Assembly: GCA_009786775.1 (NCBI GenBank)
Contig: WQRL01000150.1
Coordinates: forward strand, 1-5,521
Length of the DNA: 5,521 nt
Source of the DNA: Oscillospiraceae bacterium
GTDB lineage: Bacteria > Bacillota > Clostridia > Oscillospirales > Oscillospiraceae
Direction of reading: 5' to 3'
Part shown: one piece after another, positions 1 through 5,437 of the stretch
Layout: every line of letters begins with the position of its first letter
Numbering within the stretch: the stretch's first letter is position 1
Position numbers and translations under genes: made by a program
Notes under the pieces: model-generated
Databases searched by the model: none
What the model saw: only the letters and a program-made list of their open reading frames with translations
Told to the model about the DNA's origin: nothing

Positions 1-1399
1 CCGGAACTGCATAGAGCAGGTTATTTCGTATAGTGCCGTTAAACATATACGTATCCTGAGAAACGATACCAATATTTGAGCGCAGCCACTTAATCTCCAA
101 ATCGCGTACATCATTGCCGTCTAAAATAACCTCTCCCTCAGATACATCGAAAATGCGCGGGATGAGGTTTATAATTGTGGACTTTCCGGCTCCGGATGGC
201 CCCACAATAGCAACTGAGCGCCCTTTTTCCACTGTAAATGTCAAGTCGTGGAGCACCTGGGAGCCCTCATCGTATTGAAAGCTGACATTCTTAAACTCAA
301 GCACACCATCAAAAGTCTTTGGTTTTATGGCATTTGGACGGTCCTTTATCTCCACGGGCATATCATAGTATTGGAAAATACGTGTAAAAATCGCCATGGA
401 GCGCACTATATCAACCTGCATGTTCAAAAGTAGGCTGACAGGACGGTAGAGCCTGTCCAGCAGTGCAACCATTACTGTGATATTCCCAACTGTAAGGTTC
501 TGATTGCCGTAGCGCAACATCAGTATGCCGCCCACTAAGTAGATAACCATTGGGCCGGCATTTGTCAAAATTCCCATAACAGCACGAAACCAGCGGCCCG
601 CCATACTTTCCTTTATGTGCAGCTCAATCATTTCACCATTTGCAGTTTTATAATTTTCATATTCATGCTCTTCCCTAGTGTACTGTTTTACAAGCATTTG
701 TCCTGAAACACTCATTGTTTCCGCTAGGATCTGGTTTATTTCGTCATTTTTGGCCTGTGCTTGCGATGTTATTTCCCAGCGCCTCTTCCCTACCCTCTTT
801 GTGGGCAGCACCAGAAACGGGACTATTAATATTCCTGCGAAGGCCAGTATCCAGTTTTGCTGAAACATTGCGATAACGGCGAGCACAACTAAGGCGAGAT
901 TTCTTATAAGCCCTGTCAGGGTGCCTGATATGACGGTCTGCACGCCTTCAATATCCGATGTCATCCTTGTTATGGCATCACCTTGGCGGCTCTGGTTAAA
1001 AAAGCGCGCCGACATGCTAAGCAGATGGCGGAACATCTTGTTACGCATGTCAAATGTTATGTGCTGAGCTACCCAGACGTTCAGCCAGCTCTCCAAAACG
1101 CCAATTAGGTTGGACAAAATTAGCACACCGAAGGACACCGCAATGAGGATAACCAAAATATGGAGATCTCCGCCAATAAGCCCTTCATCCACTATCCTTC
1201 CCATTAGCACAGCCGGCCGGAGAGCCAGCCAAGAGGATACAATTATACATGCAACAACCAGCAAAAGCCTCTTCCAGTACGGTAAGAGGTAACTAGCTAT
1301 ACGCTTAACCAGCGGCATTGTTATTTTTGGCGCCGATTCGCGCTCCTCATCGCTGAGCGGCTTGGCATTGAGCCCGCGGCCTCCCCCTTGTTGCACCAA
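1..1399 (-). CDS. ABC exporter half-transporter, fused membrane and ATPase domains (3' end off window)
   Basis: Partial gene read leftward; 466 codons are open without a stop and the window edge cuts it. The N-terminal region (about residues 25-330) is a type-1 ABC exporter membrane domain with several hydrophobic segments and the typical coupling region (FDMRNKMFRHLLSM, then RFFNQSRQGDAITRMTSDIE). The ATPase domain starts near residue 370 (LEFKNVSFQYDEG) and has Walker A GPSGAGKST at 400-408 and Q-loop Gln448 (VSQDTYMFNGTIRNN). The signature, Walker B and H-loop lie beyond the window. Such proteins work as dimers, often heterodimers from adjacent genes, and export drugs, lipids or peptides; the substrate cannot be told here. 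I chose the TTG at 1399 because AAGGAGG lies 8 bases upstream on the minus strand. An in-frame ATG at 1450 has no ribosome binding site, and GTG at 1396 is a close alternative. The gene is transcribed divergently from the importer operon. The family is certain; the exact start is less so. Confidence 0.95.
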   Translation of the reverse strand, partial: MVQQGGGRGLNAKPLSDEERESAPKITMPLVKRIASYLLPYWKRLLLVVACIIVSSWLALRPAVLMGRIVDEGLIGGDLHILVILIAVSFGVLILSNLIGVLESWLNVWVAQHITFDMRNKMFRHLLSMSARFFNQSRQGDAITRMTSDIEGVQTVISGTLTGLIRNLALVVLAVIAMFQQNWILAFAGILIVPFLVLPTKRVGKRRWEITSQAQAKNDEINQILAETMSVSGQMLVKQYTREEHEYENYKTANGEMIELHIKESMAGRWFRAVMGILTNAGPMVIYLVGGILMLRYGNQNLTVGNITVMVALLDRLYRPVSLLLNMQVDIVRSMAIFTRIFQYYDMPVEIKDRPNAIKPKTFDGVLEFKNVSFQYDEGSQVLHDLTFTVEKGRSVAIVGPSGAGKSTIINLIPRIFDVSEGEVILDGNDVRDLEIKWLRSNIGIVSQDTYMFNGTIRNNLLYAVP

Positions 1400-1407
1400 T
1401 AGTATTT

Positions 1408-1414
1408 CCTCCTT
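1408..1414 (-). promoter_or_regulatory. Ribosome binding site of the ABC exporter, favours a TTG start
   Basis: On the minus strand this reads AAGGAGG, a near-perfect Shine-Dalgarno sequence. It lies 8 bases before TTG (1399) and 11 before GTG (1396). It falls inside the reading frame opened by the ATG at 1450, which has no such site in front of it, so initiation at TTG or GTG is more likely. Confidence 0.75.
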
Positions 1415-1500
1415 GTGTGGCGCATAACGCCAGTTTCTCCCCACGCGCATCTTGATTTGTGCAGTGCTTAATTATTATTTGTTTGACCGTACATCTGGTT

Positions 1501-1530
1501 AGTATACCACAAAAACATCCGCCTTGGCAA
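1501..1530 (-). promoter_or_regulatory. Promoter of the ABC exporter gene
   Basis: On the minus strand there is a -35 box TTGCCA (1525-1530), an 18-bp spacer and a -10 box TATACT (1501-1506). The -10 box is preceded by TGG, giving an extended -10. Transcription would start near 1494, leaving a leader of about 95 bases before the TTG start. A CTGGTTAGT sequence at 1495-1503 overlaps the -10 box and resembles half of the operators found at 1827-1874. Confidence 0.7.
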
Positions 1531-1596
1531 AAACTGCGAAAGGCTAGTCTATCAATTTTTCTTTTGGATATGATTCACAATATCTAAACCATCCGC

Positions 1597-1737
1597 CGGA
1601 CATGGGTGCTGCTCTGTGGGAAAGTGGGGCGGCCTCCGTCAGTCACGTCTACCCTGGCATAGGCTCGAAACCCATACTAAATTTGTGTTCCAGGACTGCG
1701 GCTGCCCCACTTTCCCACAGAGCAGCACCCATGTCCG
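1597..1737. repeat. 141-bp GC-rich inverted repeat, possible MITE-like or structured element
   Basis: The left arm 1597-1630 (begins CGGACATGGGTGC) is perfectly repeated in inverted orientation at 1704-1737 (ends GCACCCATGTCCG), giving 34 bp without mismatch. Pairing continues imperfectly inward to 1640/1694 with 7 of 10 positions matching. About 53 bases lie between the arms. The element is visibly richer in G+C than its flanks and sits between two divergent promoters, so it is not a terminator for either neighbour. There is no transposase and no clear short target duplication directly at its ends. TTTTGGATAT occurs on both sides (1562-1571 and 1788-1797), but too far out to be convincing. 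It could be a miniature inverted-repeat element or the DNA of a folded RNA. A frame runs through it (1616-1819), but that frame encodes both arms and looks like chance. Confidence 0.8.
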
Positions 1738-1815
1738 ACTTGTCTGGCAACGTCTTTTGACGGCAGAGCACCCTTCATTTTCACATTTTTTGGATATCTC
1801 AGAAAAATTTACCAC

Positions 1816-1845
1816 TTGACAGAAGCGGTTAGTCTATGCTAACCT
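1816..1845 (+). promoter_or_regulatory. Promoter of the importer operon
   Basis: A consensus -35 box TTGACA (1816-1821) is followed after 18 bp by TAACCT (1840-1845), preceded by TGC, which makes an extended -10. The -10 itself is a weak match. Both a weak -10 and the operator palindrome placed between the two boxes are typical of a tightly controlled promoter. Start of transcription is expected near 1852. Confidence 0.6.
1827..1844. promoter_or_regulatory. Operator palindrome 1 (GGTTAG-N6-CTAACC)
   Basis: A perfect 6-bp inverted repeat with a 6-bp centre (TCTATG) lies within the spacer and -10 box of the operon promoter. Its inner core GTTAG-N6-CTAAC is shared exactly in arm sequence and spacing with the palindrome at 1847-1874, 25 bp downstream. 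A dimeric repressor bound here would block RNA polymerase. The TTAG/CTAA half-sites recall DtxR-family iron or manganese regulators, but the spacing differs from the classic DtxR box, so the regulator family is unknown. Confidence 0.65.
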
Positions 1846-1846
1846 A

Positions 1847-1874
1847 AAACCAGTTAGTCAAGACTAACTGGTTT
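1847..1874. promoter_or_regulatory. Operator palindrome 2 (13-bp arms)
   Basis: AAACCAGTTAGTC and GACTAACTGGTTT are perfect reverse complements separated by AA. The core GTTAG-N6-CTAAC (1853-1868) repeats that of palindrome 1. The site covers the predicted transcription start, so it would act as a roadblock or second operator. As RNA it could also form a hairpin at the 5' end of the transcript, but no T-run follows, so it is not a terminator. Confidence 0.7.
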
Positions 1875-1889
1875 GCACGCAAACTAGTT
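1866..1889. promoter_or_regulatory. Third dyad in the operon leader, overlapping operator 2
   Basis: AACTGGTTTGC and GCAAACTAGTT pair over 11 positions with one G-T wobble, around a central AC. The inner GTTTGC-AC-GCAAAC (1871-1884) is perfect. Its left arm reuses the right arm of the palindrome at 1847-1874, so in RNA the two hairpins would exclude each other. It may be an additional protein site or a leader structure. Nothing here identifies a known riboswitch. Confidence 0.4.
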
Positions 1890-1925
1890 TAACTACCAAT
1901 TATATCTTGAAAGGTTGATACCCAT

Positions 1926-3044
1926 ATGAAATTCCCAAAACTTATAGCATTGATTTTTGTTATAGCAACACTCGCACTATCTATAGCGGCTTGCGACGGA
2001 CAAGCCCCGGCAACAAGCCCGGCAGTGGGGGCAGAAACACAGGCACCCGCTTCGGAAGCGGTTTCGGCGCCAGCACAGCCAGAAACAACTCCACCTCCGG
2101 CGAAAGCTGAAGTTGTTGAAGAAGAGTACACCGAAGAAGAGCCCGAACTGCCACGCACTCAAATAAATATTGCTGTTGGTGAAGGTACCGGCGGTATGGC
2201 ATTTGCAGGTTTGATGTATGACAACTACCGCGGTTTGATTCAAAATGACTACAACTTCACAGTAACCAGCGGCCAAGTTATACAAGCAGGCCTTTTGTCA
2301 GGCGAGCTTGATATGGGCGCAATGGCCATAAATATAGCCGCAACTATGTACAATGCAACAGGCGGAGAAATAAGGGTAATTGCCCTAAATGCGGAAGCTG
2401 CCAACTTTATTTTAGACAGAAGTAACGAAATCCAATCTATTGAAGATTTGCGCGGCAGAACAATACACTCAGGCGGCCAAGGGAGTACACAGGAATTTTC
2501 CTTTGCCCACATCCTGCGCCTAAATGGGCTAGACCCTGAAACAGATGTTGAAATGGTTTGGGGTTCTAATCATGCGCATGTGGCAAACCTCTTACTTGCA
2601 GGTGAAGTTGACCTTGTGTTGCTTCCGCAACCTTTTGTTACATCTGTAATGCAGGAAGACACCTCGGTTCAAATCGTACTTGACCTAAGAGAAGAGTGGG
2701 AAAAGGTTATGGACGGCGCGCCGCTTCCTTCAAGCTCAACAGTTGTGCGTACAGCATTTTTAGAAGAGCATCCAGAAGCTGTGGAGATTTTTCTTGCAGA
2801 ACAGGCAGCAGGTGTTGATTTTGTAGTTAACAATCATGAACGAGCAGCGCAGCTCATGGAAAAGTTTGAGATTACCCAGGCCGGCATTGCTATAGGCTCA
2901 CTGCCAAATCAGCGCATCCGCTCCATAAGTGGTGCAGATCTGAGAGCAGCCACCCTGGACTTTCTAGAAGTAATGTATGAAGCTAATCCCGATTCTGTTG
3001 GAGGCCGTATCCCTGATGATGAATTCTGGTTTATCGCAAACTAA
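1926..3044 (+). CDS. Substrate-binding lipoprotein of a NitT/TauT-type ABC importer
   Basis: 372 residues. Residues 1-22 are a lipoprotein signal peptide ending in the lipobox IAAC, so Cys23 would be lipidated and anchor the protein outside the membrane. Residues 24-77 are a flexible linker rich in Pro, Ala, Glu and Thr. The binding domain follows with hallmarks of the SsuA/TauA/NMT1-like family (COG0715 type): INIAVGEGTGG near 80-90, SGELDMGAMAI at 125-135, IEDLRGRTI at 172-180 and LLAGEVDLVLLPQPF at 223-237. The family captures nitrate, sulfonates, taurine, aromatic acids or thiamine precursors; no residue here fixes the ligand. An Asn-His-Ala-His run at 215-218 could be a metal ligand, but this is speculative. 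It is the first gene of the operon. An AAAGG site sits 11 bases before the ATG, a little far, and the 3' end overlaps the permease gene. Confidence 0.93.
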   Translation: MKFPKLIALIFVIATLALSIAACDGQAPATSPAVGAETQAPASEAVSAPAQPETTPPPAKAEVVEEEYTEEEPELPRTQINIAVGEGTGGMAFAGLMYDNYRGLIQNDYNFTVTSGQVIQAGLLSGELDMGAMAINIAATMYNATGGEIRVIALNAEAANFILDRSNEIQSIEDLRGRTIHSGGQGSTQEFSFAHILRLNGLDPETDVEMVWGSNHAHVANLLLAGEVDLVLLPQPFVTSVMQEDTSVQIVLDLREEWEKVMDGAPLPSSSTVVRTAFLEEHPEAVEIFLAEQAAGVDFVVNNHERAAQLMEKFEITQAGIAIGSLPNQRIRSISGADLRAATLDFLEVMYEANPDSVGGRIPDDEFWFIAN

Positions 3045-3876
3045 ACTATTCGACAAACGATATAAAAATATTCTCGTCAAACTAGGAGTCTTCATTTTAT
3101 GGCTCCTGGTTTGGGAGGCAATATATCAATATGTCGGAAGGCCTATACTAGTTGTTTCGCCTTTAGCTACCTTCACCCGAATATCTGAACTTGTTGTTAC
3201 TTCAAGATTTTGGCTCATCGTACGTGGCACAACCCTCAGGGTAATTGAGGGCGTGTTGTTGGCATTTTCTTTCGGCTGCATTTTGGCAGTGCTTACAAAG
3301 CGGATTGTGTTTCTAAAGGTTTTGTTTGAGCCAATTCTCGGAATTTTTAGAGCGATGCCGTCGGCGTCTATTATAATACTCGCCCTTGTCTGGCTCCCTA
3401 CTTTCCGTATCCCAGTATTTATCATATTTTTGGTTGTGACCCCAATAATCTGGGCAAACATATACGAGGGGCTGGGAACAGTTGATGTAAAACTTTTGGA
3501 GATGGCAACATTATTCAAATGGAGTTTTTTCAAAAAAGCCCGCTATATCTACTTGCCTCACCTCGCACCTTTCGTTGCCTCTGCCCTTTCGACAGCATTT
3601 GGACAGGGTTTTAGAACGGCAATAGGCTCTGAGGTTATAGCCAGACCACCAAACTCTATGGGCCGAATGATATATGATGCTAGAATATATATGCAAACTA
3701 TAAATTTGTTTGCTTGGACGATTGCGGTTTTGGTTGTGAGTGTCTTGATTGTTAAAACTACAACAAAACTACTTAGCCTACTCAGCAATAAACTTGCAGG
3801 GACAACACCCACGGCAAGCGCAGCCGAGATAGATGTACAGGAGGGCAGCAGCGATGATAATCAGCAATCTCAATAA
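3016..3876 (+). CDS. Permease of the NitT/TauT-type ABC importer
   Basis: 286 residues from the chosen start. It is an integral membrane protein of the SsuC/TauC-like binding-protein-dependent permease family, with about six hydrophobic segments (near residues 22-40, 73-93, 101-125, 131-148, 186-204 and 232-250). The EAA loop that docks the ATPase is seen at 162-185: it starts Glu-Met-Ala and ends ARYIYLPHLAP. The usually conserved Gly six residues after the Glu is Lys168. The C-terminal tail is hydrophilic (Ser/Asp/Gln rich). I chose ATG 3016, with GGAGG at 3000-3004 11 bases upstream; ATG 3019 is equally possible. ATG 2977 lies deep inside the previous gene and would add 13 residues not typical of the family. 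The gene overlaps the end of the binding-protein gene by 29 bases and the start of the ATPase gene by 23, which points to translational coupling. Confidence 0.92.
   Translation: MMNSGLSQTKLFDKRYKNILVKLGVFILWLLVWEAIYQYVGRPILVVSPLATFTRISELVVTSRFWLIVRGTTLRVIEGVLLAFSFGCILAVLTKRIVFLKVLFEPILGIFRAMPSASIIILALVWLPTFRIPVFIIFLVVTPIIWANIYEGLGTVDVKLLEMATLFKWSFFKKARYIYLPHLAPFVASALSTAFGQGFRTAIGSEVIARPPNSMGRMIYDARIYMQTINLFAWTIAVLVVSVLIVKTTTKLLSLLSNKLAGTTPTASAAEIDVQEGSSDDNQQSQ
3839..3845 (+). promoter_or_regulatory. Ribosome binding site of the importer ATPase, decides its start
   Basis: AGGAGGG inside the end of the permease gene lies 8 bases before ATG 3854. This excludes the in-frame ATG at 3833, which lies upstream of the site and would add seven residues (MYRRAAA) before the natural start MIISNLNKAFG. 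Confidence 0.8.
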
Positions 3877-4474
3877 GGCTTTTGGCAATGTAGTTGTGCT
3901 TGAGAATTTTTGCCTAGAACTTCCAGATAGCGGTGTCGTTGCCTTCATGTCCCCGTCTGGATCAGGAAAAACCACTCTGATACGTATATTAGCGGGGATT
4001 GAAAAAGCTGATGGCGGTGAGGCTAATGTTTGTAAAAAGAAACTATCTATGGTTTTTCAAGAGAACAGGCTGCTGCCCGGAGTAACGGCAGCCGGGAATG
4101 TCATGTCTGTTCTAAAAAAAGGAACTACCCGGGAAGAGATGGCAATTTCCTGGCTTGATAAGATGGGCATTAAAACTGCCAGTCATCTTTTCCCACGGCA
4201 ACTTAGCGGAGGTATGCAAAGACGTCTGAGCATTGCAAGGGCTATGGCTTATGGCGGTGACTTAATGATTTTAGACGAGCCTTTTACGGGTCTTGACACT
4301 GCCACGCGCAAGCGCATATATCCACACATTTTTGATGAAACAAGGAGCAAAAGGCTCACAATATTAGTTACCCACGACCGAGCGGAAGCTGAGTCAATAG
4401 CAGACAGATTGATTGTTATGGGAGGCCCACCACTTTGTGTGCTTGAAGATATTCACTTAAATCAACAAAGGTAA
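3854..4474 (+). CDS. ATPase of the NitT/TauT-type ABC importer
   Basis: 206 residues, a complete ABC ATPase that drives uptake with the permease encoded just upstream. Visible motifs are Walker A SPSGSGKTT at 33-41, Q-loop Gln69 (MVFQENRLLPG), signature LSGGMQRR at 117-124, Walker B LMILDEP at 137-143, D-loop GLD at 146-148 and the switch His174 (VTHD). The first Gly of Walker A is Ser33; the catalytic Lys39 and Glu142 are present, so activity is expected. The protein is shorter than the roughly 240-270 residues usual for SsuB/TauB proteins: the stretch between Walker A and the Q-loop is compact and there is almost no C-terminal extension. Its start overlaps the permease gene by 23 bases. It ends 18 bases before the next small gene. 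Confidence 0.93.
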   Translation: MIISNLNKAFGNVVVLENFCLELPDSGVVAFMSPSGSGKTTLIRILAGIEKADGGEANVCKKKLSMVFQENRLLPGVTAAGNVMSVLKKGTTREEMAISWLDKMGIKTASHLFPRQLSGGMQRRLSIARAMAYGGDLMILDEPFTGLDTATRKRIYPHIFDETRSKRLTILVTHDRAEAESIADRLIVMGGPPLCVLEDIHLNQQR

Positions 4475-4492
4475 ATAGGAAGGAAATTTATT

Positions 4493-4699
4493 ATGTGTAT
4501 GTGTTGTATAATTTCGACAATCGCGCCCGGTGTGCCGGCTATTGCAGGAGCTGGGGTATGGATCAAAGCAAAACTTAATAAGAGCGCAGACAACAACTTG
4601 GAGAAGCTGGCAGCCAAGCATAGGGGCGAGGGGTTTCAAGTCAAGATTAGCAAAAGCCGGAAGAAGTTTCATAAACAACCTGTAATGCCCACCAGTTAA
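4493..4699 (+). CDS. Small Cys-led hydrophobic/basic protein of unknown function
   Basis: 68 residues; I do not recognise a named family. AGGAAGGA (4477-4484) lies 8 bases before the ATG, so translation is credible, and the 18-base gap ties it to the ATPase gene. The N-terminus is Met-Cys-Met-Cys-Cys (Cys2, 4, 5). Residues 6-24 are hydrophobic with a PGVPAIAGAG stretch, long enough for one short membrane helix. Residues 25-61 are strongly basic with several Lys/Arg pairs. A membrane-anchored small protein with cysteines at one end and a basic cytoplasmic tail is one reading; a metal-binding or redox peptide helping the importer is another. The next gene also starts ATG-TGT-ATG, giving Met-Cys-Met. 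Confidence 0.7.
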   Translation: MCMCCIISTIAPGVPAIAGAGVWIKAKLNKSADNNLEKLAAKHRGEGFQVKISKSRKKFHKQPVMPTS

Positions 4700-4798
4700 A
4701 TTAACAAGAGTTGTTGCCCCCTCTGGCGGGCTGTGCTACCGAGGCTACACGCAAAAATGTATACGAATAAATCATTTCGACAGAAAGGAAGTCAAATC

Positions 4799-5299
4799 AT
4801 GTGTATGGAAAATAACGCGCACTCACACTCTAACAACTGTTGCAAGCAGAAAACTTCGTATTGTGGCCACGGCTGCTGCAATCACGAGCAGTTACCGAAT
4901 TTAAGTGAGTATGAGAAAGAACTTTTGCGTTTAGCTGCAAAGGAAAAATTATTGCCTGTAGGGAGATTTTTATTGAAAAGCAGCCGTTCAAGCCACTTAG
5001 AAGCAGTTGCCTATTCGCCAGTTTATATTACAGATAAACTGGATGATATGAGCACTGTACATACAAATGCGAGGTTCTTAAATAGGCTTCAGGAGCACGG
5101 TCTTGTCACCCTTAACTACGATGAGCCACTTGAAAGCTATGACTATGAGTTTTTCTATGAGTCATCGGCATATGAATATTTTACTGAAACAGTCAGAGAA
5201 GGTAAACAAAACCAGGGGTTTATTTTCGATACGGCTATATTTGAATTGGGTCATATAGCCCTGACAGGCTCTGGCCAGGATTTAGCTACAAGCCTGTAA
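4799..5299 (+). CDS. Cys/His-rich protein with a winged-helix-like region, possible metal-responsive regulator
   Basis: 166 residues; no named family recognised. Residues 1-29 hold six Cys (2, 14, 15, 22, 26, 27) and four His (8, 10, 24, 29), including CGHGCCNH at 22-29, a very likely metal-binding tail. Residues 35-135 are acidic and helical in character. FLNRLQEHGLVTLNYDEPL (93-111) has the rhythm of a recognition helix followed by a wing, as in winged-helix regulators. Family members of this kind could sense metal or redox state, but DNA binding is inferred only from pattern. I chose ATG 4799 because AAAGGAAG (4784-4791) lies 7 bases upstream. A longer frame from GTG 4733 would start in a spot without a ribosome site and adds 22 residues. 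It lies 99 bases after the 68-residue gene and is the last gene of the cluster. Confidence 0.82.
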   Translation: MCMENNAHSHSNNCCKQKTSYCGHGCCNHEQLPNLSEYEKELLRLAAKEKLLPVGRFLLKSSRSSHLEAVAYSPVYITDKLDDMSTVHTNARFLNRLQEHGLVTLNYDEPLESYDYEFFYESSAYEYFTETVREGKQNQGFIFDTAIFELGHIALTGSGQDLATSL

Positions 5300-5380
5300 A
5301 CGTCCACTTACAAGGGTTCGGCGGGATTTCATAACCAAGATTTCGCAAATTCTCAAAGCAAGTTTCGCATAGCAAAAAAC

Positions 5381-5418
5381 TAGTATACCGCACAAACAGC
5401 TCTCTTGACAAAATTTGC
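5381..5418 (-). promoter_or_regulatory. Leftward promoter-like block, near-copy of the exporter promoter
   Basis: On the minus strand there is a -35 TTGTCA (5406-5411), an 18-bp spacer and a -10 TATACT (5382-5387). The 38-bp block matches the exporter promoter block 1500-1537 at 29 positions, by my hand alignment without gaps. Transcription would run leftward into the 3' end of the 166-residue gene, antisense to it. No leftward gene with a start and ribosome site is seen there, so it may produce an antisense RNA or be a remnant. Confidence 0.45.
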
Positions 5419-5437
5419 CGAGAGAGCTGTTTGTGTG
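5389..5437. repeat. Inverted repeat with 15-bp perfect stem after the operon
   Basis: CACAAACAGCTCTCT (5391-5405) and AGAGAGCTGTTTGTG (5421-5435) are perfect reverse complements around a 15-base loop. One G-T and one C-G pair extend the stem to 5389/5437. It may end the operon transcript or be a protein site. No T-run follows on the plus strand, so a standard Rho-independent terminator is not supported. The left arm coincides with the spacer of the leftward promoter-like block. Confidence 0.6.

Noticed and set aside
248..1292. Several short rightward frames of about 60 codons
   Set aside because: They are shadows opposite the exporter gene, whose frame is continuous with clear domain motifs.
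1562..1797. TTTTGGATAT on both sides of the 141-bp repeat as a target-site duplication
   Set aside because: The copies lie 25 and 50 bases outside the repeat ends and are AT-rich, so chance is a good explanation.
1616..1819. A 67-codon rightward frame across the inverted repeat
   Set aside because: It translates both arms of the repeat, has no clear ribosome binding site and its product resembles no protein family; it looks like chance.
1889..2512. Leftward frames of 73-102 codons opposite the binding-protein gene
   Set aside because: They are antisense to a gene with a lipobox and a conserved domain, and none has a recognisable product or start signal.
4703..4740. Weak hairpins between the two small genes (AACAA/TTGTT and GCCC/GGGC)
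   Set aside because: The stems are 4-5 bp with no T-run, too weak to call a terminator or attenuator.
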